Of a stretch of DNA of 38,407 nt, positions 32,150 to 38,407 are shown piece after piece. The notes below the pieces were generated by a model that was not told the origin of the DNA, did not search any database, and saw nothing but the letters and a program-made list of their open reading frames with translations. Source of the stretch: Xenococcaceae cyanobacterium MO_167.B27 (lineage in GTDB: Bacteria > Cyanobacteriota > Cyanobacteriia > Cyanobacteriales > Xenococcaceae); contig JASJCP010000035.1 of assembly GCA_030065935.1 (NCBI GenBank), positions 1 through 38,407 of the forward strand, read 5' to 3'. Both the position numbers and the translations under genes were made by a program. Position 1 is the first letter of the stretch; every line of letters begins with the position of its first letter.

Positions 32150-33664
32150 ATGTCGAGAGAGCCAGTCAAGATACCGAAAGCAGACATCTTAGCGATCGAT
32201 GATACGCCAGAAAACCTAGCTTTACTGTCTCAGATGCTAACAGAAAAGGGTTATAAGGTACGCAGTGTTACTAAAGGCTCTACTGCGCTGCGAGGGGCGA
32301 AAGCTGCTCCACCAGACTTGATTTTACTGGATATCAAAATGCCTGAAATGAATGGTTATGAAGTGTGTCAGCATTTGAAAGCTGATGCTCGTACCCGTAA
32401 TATTCCTGTGATTTTTATTAGTGCTTTGGGAGATGTGTTTGATAAAGTTAAAGCTTTTCAAATGGGTGGTGTGGATTATATTACTAAGCCTTTTCAGGTA
32501 GAGGAAGTTTTAGCCAGACTCGATACTCATCTGACTATTCGCAATTTACAACTGAAACTTCAGAGACAAAATATCCAATTACAGCAAGAAATTGCCAATA
32601 AAACGGCTGCGGAACAGAAATTTGCTAAGGCTTTTCGTGCTTGTCCCAATCCTATTGCGATCGCCACCGTCTCAGAAGGGCGTTTTGTAGAGGTTAATGA
32701 TAGCTTCCTACAAATGAGTGGTTATCTCAAGTCAGAAGTTGTAGATCAAACAATAGAGCAGATTTATTCTTACTCTGCCCTAGAAATATATACCAAAACT
32801 CTCGAAAAATCTCAGTCTCAGGGTTTTGTCCGTAATCAAGAGCTTGAGTTTCGCACCAACTCAGGCAAAACTAAAATTGTCTTGCTCTCTATGGAATTAA
32901 TTGAATTAGATGGAATTGAATGTACCCTGCAAATTATGAATGATATTACCGAGCGCAAGCGGTTAGAAAATGAGTTTATTTCTCTAGTCAGTCATGAATT
33001 GCGAACCCCCATGTCTTCTATTATTGGGGCGTTAGACTTGTTAAAATCTGGTCAATTGGGAAGATTGAGCGATCGCGGAAACCAAATCCTTGAAGTTGCA
33101 ATTCGCAATACCGAACGTCTGATCCGCTTAGTTAATGATATTCTAGATTTAGAACGGATCAAATCAGGTAAAATATCTATTAAAAGAGTTAAATGCGACC
33201 TCAAACCTCTTTTAATTCAAGCAATTGAGGTAATGAAACCAATGGCAGATAAAGCCCGGGTAGAATTAAGGTTAGAACATTCTTCTATGAGGCTAAACCT
33301 CGATCCAGATCGTATTCTACAGACTTTAACTAATCTATTGAGTAATGCTATTAAGTTTTCTGAACCAGGGGATATAGTTTGGTTAAGAACAACAGTAACT
33401 AATTCACTACAACACAAAGTAACCGACATCAACTACTGTCAAATCCAAGTACAAGATACTGGTAGAGGTATTCCCGAAGATAAATTGGAGACTATTTTTG
33501 AGCGTTTTCAACAAGTAGATACTTCTGATTCTCGCAGTAAAGGGGGAACAGGTTTAGGATTAGCTATTTGTCGTCATATAATTGAACGACATAACGGATA
33601 TATTTGGGTAGAAAGTACATTGGGTGAAGGTAGTACTTTTTATATTAATTTGCCCTTAACATAA
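32150..33664 (+). CDS. REC-PAS-histidine kinase hybrid sensor
   Basis: 504 residues from the ATG at 32150 (a TTG at 32138 would add four). The order is: receiver domain (about 10-130; IDDTPENLAL and the phosphoacceptor Asp61 in LILLDIKMPE, with TKPF), a short helical linker (QRQNIQLQQEIANKTAAEQK), PAS domain (about 157-267, ending in ITERKRLENEF), HisKA with His282 in ISLVSHELRTPMSS, and HATPase_c with QVQDTGRGIPEDKLETIFER and GGTGLGLAICRHI. No membrane span, so a soluble kinase. An N-terminal receiver means it likely takes a phosphate signal from another kinase as well as sensing through PAS. The partner regulator is not in the window. Complete motifs suggest it is active. Confidence 0.93.
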   Translation: MSREPVKIPKADILAIDDTPENLALLSQMLTEKGYKVRSVTKGSTALRGAKAAPPDLILLDIKMPEMNGYEVCQHLKADARTRNIPVIFISALGDVFDKVKAFQMGGVDYITKPFQVEEVLARLDTHLTIRNLQLKLQRQNIQLQQEIANKTAAEQKFAKAFRACPNPIAIATVSEGRFVEVNDSFLQMSGYLKSEVVDQTIEQIYSYSALEIYTKTLEKSQSQGFVRNQELEFRTNSGKTKIVLLSMELIELDGIECTLQIMNDITERKRLENEFISLVSHELRTPMSSIIGALDLLKSGQLGRLSDRGNQILEVAIRNTERLIRLVNDILDLERIKSGKISIKRVKCDLKPLLIQAIEVMKPMADKARVELRLEHSSMRLNLDPDRILQTLTNLLSNAIKFSEPGDIVWLRTTVTNSLQHKVTDINYCQIQVQDTGRGIPEDKLETIFERFQQVDTSDSRSKGGTGLGLAICRHIIERHNGYIWVESTLGEGSTFYINLPLT

Positions 33665-33903
33665 GTTCACAGTGACCTTCAATGCTAGTCTGTCTTTTGC
33701 AATGATCGGTTGAGACAGGCAAGAGGCTGATGTGGCAAGAGGCAATAGTGAATGGGCGAATGTACTTTCTAATTTTGCTTGGGTACTTAATTCGAGCTTA
33801 ATCCTAAGAGATAATAAAAGTAGAGGAGTTGTGTGTAAAGGCTATGTAGCCCCCAAAGAAAAAATTTGAGAAAACCGACACTGTAGCAGGAGGTGAGTTT
33901 TGA

Positions 33904-34392
33904 ATGAAAAAAGCTCTAATGTGTCTGTGTCTGGCAGTAACAGGCATACTTGTTAGCCCAGGAGCTATCAGTTATGCTCGGCAATCAACCCTCTCGCCAA
34001 GAGTGGCTATCCAAACCCAAATTGATTCACGAGTGCCTTCTATCGTTAGGGAAGGATTCGAGGCTTTGGAATCTAATGATGTCAAAGCTGCCTTGAGTGT
34101 TTGGCTAGAAAAAAGCAGCCCTCTTTTGCGAAGTAACTTACCTTTAGTAAGTAGTACTTTACAAGGAGTTGTTAAAGAAGCGGTAGGGGAATGCGTAGGC
34201 TATTCAGCGATTGAAACTTTTTCGGTTACGGACAATAGTAGGGTTATTTGGGTTGAATCGCAACATGAATATGGAGCGCTTTTTTGGGCTTTCACTACCT
34301 ACAAAAGCCCGAAAGGTTGGATAATTTCAGATTTTAGCTTCAACACAGACCCTAGTAAAGTGATTCCCATAGGAATAATGTTTAGGAGATAA
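33904..34392 (+). CDS. Hypothetical secreted protein
   Basis: 162 residues. MKKALMCLCLAVTGILVSPG then AISYA is a signal peptide with a probable cleavage near residue 25. The mature part is a small domain with no motif I recognise (RVPSIVREGFEALESNDVKA, VIWVESQHEYGALFWAFTTY, KGWIISDFSF). The alternating strands and final aromatic strand recall an NTF2/SnoaL-like fold, but that is weak. AGGAGGTGA, a nearly ideal ribosome binding site, stands about eight bases before the ATG. Periplasmic or secreted; function unknown. Convergent with the next gene. Confidence 0.75.
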   Translation: MKKALMCLCLAVTGILVSPGAISYARQSTLSPRVAIQTQIDSRVPSIVREGFEALESNDVKAALSVWLEKSSPLLRSNLPLVSSTLQGVVKEAVGECVGYSAIETFSVTDNSRVIWVESQHEYGALFWAFTTYKSPKGWIISDFSFNTDPSKVIPIGIMFRR

Positions 34393-34441
34393 AGCTGAAT
34401 AACCTGAGTTCTATGAGTAAAAAATTAAATGGTTTTGACCA

Positions 34442-34487
34442 AGGGAATAGGTAGGTAATTATTAATTCTTGAAACTACCTATTCCCT
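34442..34487. terminator. Inverted repeat between convergent genes
   Basis: AGGGAATAGGTAG (34442-34454) is the exact reverse complement of 34475-34487. It lies between the ends of the secreted-protein gene and the PEP-CTERM gene and probably acts as a bidirectional terminator, though T-runs are weak. Confidence 0.6.
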
Positions 34488-34527
34488 ACCCTTCAATTAA
34501 CTTTCTGATTATTTTCGAGAATTGGTC

Positions 34528-37350
34528 TTAACTCATGGATTTATTTGAGTTTAGAAAAAATGATTTTATTCTCTGCCAACGAGTGAGTAATAAAGATAGT
34601 ACGACTACCATTAATGCAATAATATTACTAGGTTCAGGGATACTTGCAGAACTATTATTTAGAGGATTGTTAGGTTTATTTAAAGTCTCTTTTCCATCTT
34701 CAATTTTACGGTCAAATCTATCTTTTTGAGATTCGGCTTTTTGTAATGCTTTTCTTTGTTCGTCGTTCACTAATACAATCATGGAAGAATAGGGAGTTAC
34801 AATCTTGTATTGTTTAGCGATCGCATGAATAGCATCTAGTTGTGCTAAATTATTATCAACGATTTCTTTGCTCAATTCCCTTACTAACACTCTTGCTCCT
34901 AGGGGAGTAAAACTATTTTCCTGATTATTATTTACTGCTGATTGATTTTTAAACATCGACCAACTGTAGCCACCAGCAACCCTCACTATGTTAGAATTTG
35001 GCTCATTATCAACAGCAATTTGTTGTAAAGCTTCAGATATATTGGTTGTTACTCCACCGCCATGTTTTTCAATAGTTTTAAAAGTAGCATCATCATAAGC
35101 TTGTGCTAGAGAATTGAGGTGTACCATCCATAAAGGTGCATTCAAGTCTGGTAATTTTTGTTTGTCTTTCCCTAGCTCATAACTTCCTTCATCAGTGAGT
35201 AAAATAATGCCATCATATTTAGTTTCTGCTTTTAATTCAGAGAATGTCTGCAACATTTCTTTAGGCTGCAATGTTCCATAGAATCGATTAGTCAGATTAT
35301 AATTTTTCTTGAATTGTAACTTTTCTAACCATTGAGTAAAAGGCATTCTTTCAGATTGTATTCCTTTGGCATAAGTCAAATACACATCGACTTGATTTTG
35401 CTTGGTAATATTGTCTCGTAACCAAGTCAAAGTTTTAGTTAATTGCTTACTTTGTTCTCTCATACTGTAAGAAGTATCAAGAATCAAAGCTAAAGTTTTT
35501 CCTTGAGGTAGCTTGTTATTTTTTGCTGTAACAGCTTGCGCCTTAATATTATAACTATCCAACAGATTTACTGTTGGTATTTCATTAGATATTTGAGTAG
35601 CTGAAACACTAGATTCTAGCCATTCCCTAAACCCTTTAACTTGCTTACCATTCCGCAGACGTTGTGTATTTCTTGTCCAATAAATATTACGCTGTTCTTC
35701 TAGATGAGGTAGTTCCCATTGTCCATCTTTTTGCATTACTTTATAAGTTAACCACAAGTGCATTTGAGTAGGACGATTTTGGGGGTTTCCTATTTCTCTA
35801 CTGCGGAGTTTTCGTGGTACAGGAAAAGCTCTTAAACGATATTGTCTTGAACCTACTTGTTCTAATAATGCAGGATCTACAGGGCGCACTCTTCTTACTT
35901 GAGAATTATAAACCTTTTGGGCTGCACCACGAGTAGCCACTTTAAAAGGAAAACGAGTAGCTAAGTTATCATTATCTCCTAACCAAATACCTGTAATAAC
36001 TGCATTTTCAGGAAGAGAAAAGTAATAGAAAATTTCTTCGACATCAAAAGTCTGATTTTCATATACCTCATACAATTCTACATCTGCCCAAGCACCATGT
36101 TCTTGAATATTAACTGCTTGTTTCTTCAGCCAGACTTTCTTTTGATCGATGTTTAAGACTCCAGCTTTAGCATCATCTAAAATCGCTGTAGATTTTAAAG
36201 CATGACGGACTGCTTTCTTTTCCCCTTTCTGAATTGGAGTATCAAAAAACTCAGCATAAAGTTTGGCTGCTTTAGCATCATCTTGGCGTTTTCCCTGATA
36301 TAGAAAAGGAGAGATTAGCCAGTTATAACTATCTTGTATTCGTTTACAAGCTGTTTCAGGAAGTCGCAGCGCATCCCGATACATAATTCTCATGCGGTTA
36401 CTATCTGCAACTGAGCTAATATAACGATAGGAATAAAGATAAGCATTCACTAATCCTTTACGGATATCTTCAGAATGTTTGGTTACTAAAGTAGCTCTAC
36501 TTTCTACACTACTAGTTGGCTCTTTTAACAAGTCAAAAGCTACAACTTGGGGTTGATGAATAAAAGAAGTAAAGAGAACTAGCCACGCTGTGGTTACTCC
36601 TAATAATACTTGCCAAGCTCTTTTATAACTATACTGTCTGCCAAAAGCTTGTAAAATATTGTTGGCTGATGAAACATAAAACACTGCTACAGCAAAAGGC
36701 ATAACTACCAGTAAGCTGCAAGATAAAATAAAGAATCCTAAAAAGAGTAAACTCAAGGGATGAAGTAAATAAATTACTCTCTCGATCCATTCAAAAGTAA
36801 AAACCCATCTTACAAATTCAACAATAAATTCGACAAAGTAAACTCCTAAAGGAATAACATCAAATAATAAAACTAAACTAAAATATACTCCAAAAACTAA
36901 CATCAAGCTATGAGATATCGCCTGAAGCCAGCTAATAGTTTTGTTTTCTTGGTTATATCCCCCAAATAATTGTATGAGCAGTGTAATTATAGATACAAAG
37001 CAAGTAATTAAAATTAAATGAGTCGCTGGAGTAAGTTCCCTCAGTACAAATAACCTAATTAAAGATAGTAAAAATAATGGAGCTTCAACACCGTAAAAAA
37101 GACGAGCTAATTTTCCTGGTTGACGATAAAAGTATCTGTAACCGACGTAGGTGCAAAAAGGAGGAGTAATAATTAAACCTAAAAATGCCAACAAAAATTC
37201 TGGTTCAATTTCTCCATTAAAAATAGCAACAACTAAATCAACTCCAATAAAAGGTAAAATTAAACAATAGACGACTCCAAGAAAGGTAAAGTTCCAAGCG
37301 GTGAAACTTACTGTCAAAAATATAGTTAAAAACTTTTTTATTCCCAGCAT
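34528..37350 (-). CDS. PEP-CTERM family integral membrane protein (TIGR02921-like)
   Basis: 940 residues. The N-terminal 270 or so contain about seven membrane segments. A long extracytoplasmic part follows, with a VIT-like region (EHGAWADVELYEVYENQTFD, YYFSLPENAVITGIWLGDN). A von Willebrand A-type domain follows, with the MIDAS motif LALILDTSYSMREQSKQL near residue 625 (DxSxS). The C-terminus has the PEP-CTERM sorting signal: IPEPSNIIA, a hydrophobic helix and a basic end (TRWQRIKSF). Such proteins carry both a membrane domain and an exosortase-type signal, so they are tied to the exosortase/EPS export system. The role is uncharacterised. A full-length frame from the ATG at 37350. No exosortase gene lies in this window. 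Confidence 0.88.
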   Translation of the reverse strand: MLGIKKFLTIFLTVSFTAWNFTFLGVVYCLILPFIGVDLVVAIFNGEIEPEFLLAFLGLIITPPFCTYVGYRYFYRQPGKLARLFYGVEAPLFLLSLIRLFVLRELTPATHLILITCFVSIITLLIQLFGGYNQENKTISWLQAISHSLMLVFGVYFSLVLLFDVIPLGVYFVEFIVEFVRWVFTFEWIERVIYLLHPLSLLFLGFFILSCSLLVVMPFAVAVFYVSSANNILQAFGRQYSYKRAWQVLLGVTTAWLVLFTSFIHQPQVVAFDLLKEPTSSVESRATLVTKHSEDIRKGLVNAYLYSYRYISSVADSNRMRIMYRDALRLPETACKRIQDSYNWLISPFLYQGKRQDDAKAAKLYAEFFDTPIQKGEKKAVRHALKSTAILDDAKAGVLNIDQKKVWLKKQAVNIQEHGAWADVELYEVYENQTFDVEEIFYYFSLPENAVITGIWLGDNDNLATRFPFKVATRGAAQKVYNSQVRRVRPVDPALLEQVGSRQYRLRAFPVPRKLRSREIGNPQNRPTQMHLWLTYKVMQKDGQWELPHLEEQRNIYWTRNTQRLRNGKQVKGFREWLESSVSATQISNEIPTVNLLDSYNIKAQAVTAKNNKLPQGKTLALILDTSYSMREQSKQLTKTLTWLRDNITKQNQVDVYLTYAKGIQSERMPFTQWLEKLQFKKNYNLTNRFYGTLQPKEMLQTFSELKAETKYDGIILLTDEGSYELGKDKQKLPDLNAPLWMVHLNSLAQAYDDATFKTIEKHGGGVTTNISEALQQIAVDNEPNSNIVRVAGGYSWSMFKNQSAVNNNQENSFTPLGARVLVRELSKEIVDNNLAQLDAIHAIAKQYKIVTPYSSMIVLVNDEQRKALQKAESQKDRFDRKIEDGKETLNKPNNPLNNSSASIPEPSNIIALMVVVLSLLLTRWQRIKSFFLNSNKSMS

Positions 37351-37624
37351 AAACTTGGTTAATCAACAGCTATATTAAATACTAACAATTTCAAAAATTT
37401 GAGATAGTGATATTGCTCAAATGTTAGAAATCTTAAGTAACTACGTCTTGGGGGGTGAGACAAATACTTGAGATGGTAGTCACAGCATAAAATAGAGCAA
37501 ATTATCATTATTCATCATTAAAAAAACCCTAAATGCTTCTATTGCTAAGACTGAAATCTATATTGTAGTAAATTTTAATTATTAAAAACTACTAAGTTAG
37601 ATAAACTTAAAGCAACTTTAAATT

Positions 37625-38043
37625 ATGAATAGACTTTCTGTAGAAAAACAAGCCTTGTCAGTTACTTATACTAAAGTAGAAGCAGCAGCAAAACGTTTAA
37701 AAAATATATCTCATCTTACGCCAGTCCTGACCTCTACTACTGTTAATCAGTTAACTAATGCTAAAGTATTCTTGAAATGCGAGAACTTTCAACGTACAGG
37801 TTCTTTTAAATTCCGAGGAGCTTACAATACTCTTTCCCAATTGTCCGATGTTCAAAAGCAACAAGGTGTAATCACTTATTCATCAGGAAATCATGGTCAG
37901 GCGATCGCACTATCAGGTAAGCTATTAGGTATTCCGACTACTATTGATTTCCCCTAGTTCTGAAATATGCAGATGAAATGGTAACAGTATCAGAAGAGGC
38001 GATCGCTCGTACCCTAAATTTTTTATCTTTAATGATGGGAGAA
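37625..38043 (+). pseudogene. Threonine/serine dehydratase-like gene with internal deletion
   Basis: The first 110 residues match PLP fold-type II dehydratases and serine racemases. They include KNISHLTPVLTSTTVNQLTN, the PLP-lysine motif GSFKFRGAYNTLSQL and the phosphate-binding SSGNHGQAIALSGKLLGIPT. The frame then ends at TAG after TTIDFP. The adjacent frame continues LKYADEMVTVSEEAIARTLN, a segment that normally lies roughly 100 residues further on. A deletion has therefore removed the middle of the gene and shifted the frame. After NFL the sequence enters a GC-rich palindromic repeat at 38053 and the C-terminus is gone. No enzyme can be made. Confidence 0.85.
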
Positions 38044-38052
38044 GACCCTCGC

Positions 38053-38110
38053 GTCCCGCGACGGGACTCCCGCGTATAAACACTTGGGGCAAACCCCAAG
38101 TGAGCTGCCC
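38053..38110. repeat. Dispersed palindromic repeat, copy 2
   Basis: GTCCCG-CGA-CGGGAC (38053-38067) is followed by CCCGCGTATAAA, then CACTTGGGG-CAAA-CCCCAAGTG (38081-38102) and GCTGCCCC. The reverse complement aligns with 8409-8458. It forms the right boundary of the broken dehydratase gene. Confidence 0.75.
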
Positions 38111-38234
38111 CTCATGAATCGCATCCAACCCACAGCTTGCTTACCGAGTTTGAATATTTAAAAATAATTAAATATGTGGTAACTATAATACAATAAAAAC
38201 CTAGAAGCTAAATTAGGGTCGAATTACAAGCATA

Positions 38235-38407
38235 GTGAAAACCTATAAATTTAAGTTGTATAACTCAAAAAAAAATAGATATTTACACCAACAAATCCAT
38301 TGCGCTAGTTCAATCTATAATCATTGTATTGCTTTACATAAGCGGTATTATCGAATTTTTGGTAAATATTTAACTCAAGGAAAACTTAAATCTCATATAG
38401 CTAAACT
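38235..38407 (+). CDS. tnpB: TnpB (IS605 OrfB) N-terminus, cut by the window edge
   Basis: From a GTG at 38235 the frame stays open to the end of the window (57 codons) and reads MKTYKFKLYNSKKNRYLHQQ then IHCASSIYNHCIALHKRYYR, the usual N-terminal helix-turn-helix start of IS605 OrfB/TnpB (compare YRLYPTKEQ..L....ACR.LYN). It is distinct from both other tnpB genes in the window. The 125 bp upstream is AT-rich and would contain the transposon's left end. Whether the rest is intact cannot be seen. Confidence 0.75.
   Translation, partial: MKTYKFKLYNSKKNRYLHQQIHCASSIYNHCIALHKRYYRIFGKYLTQGKLKSHIAK

Overview
This window comes from a cyanobacterium. It carries ndhH (NDH-1 of thylakoids), a gap2-type GAPDH, a PEP-CTERM membrane protein and many copies of the HIP1 octamer GCGATCGC. 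It also carries heptanucleotide tandem repeats of the STRR type. The DNA is AT-rich with loosely spaced, mostly single-gene transcription units. I cannot fix the genus from sequence alone.

Layout. 1-3.5 kb: a thioredoxin-reductase-like flavoprotein, a truncated alpha/beta hydrolase, a scrap of a coiled-coil gene, then intact gatA. 3.5-5.2 kb: an unidentified, strongly folded non-coding stretch, a dead ISAs1-family insertion sequence with perfect 20-bp ends, and tRNA-Ser(CGA). 5.4-9.7 kb: an orphan lipoprotein solute-binding protein, a pentapeptide-repeat protein ending in an STRR, an ELWxxDGT fragment, 700 bp of folded non-coding DNA and a class A beta-lactamase-like protein. 9.8-16.5 kb: a SpoU/TrmJ-type RNA methyltransferase, a frameshifted FkbM methyltransferase, a 5'-truncated glycosyltransferase, ndhH, a FluG-type amidohydrolase, an M48 protease cut by an IS200/IS605 end, and gap2. 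16.9-24.6 kb: a peptidoglycan-precursor group in one orientation (murC, murB, murG), interrupted by a tnpB with an altered RuvC-II site, ybaB/ebfC, a broken cytochrome P450, a small terminal-inverted-repeat element and an MBL-fold hydrolase. 25-38.4 kb: an HD-domain protein, DUF1499, a second, catalytically complete tnpB, a BASS-family transporter, a ferrochelatase-like protein with seven terminal histidines, a second solute-binding protein paralogous to the first, a REC-PAS-histidine kinase, a secreted protein, a TIGR02921-type PEP-CTERM protein, a deleted threonine-dehydratase-like gene and the start of a third tnpB.

Housekeeping genes (gatA, ndhH, gap2, murC/B/G, ybaB, tRNA-Ser) are intact, while about nine neighbours are truncated, frameshifted or internally deleted. 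Many breakpoints coincide with a recognisable repeat or transposon end. The most distinctive material is the transposon and repeat layer. It includes two very different TnpB proteins plus the start of a third, several hairpins resembling solo IS200/IS605 right ends, a palindromic repeat whose hairpin arms differ by paired changes between two copies, STRR arrays that supply stop codons to two genes, and two structured non-coding regions I cannot name.
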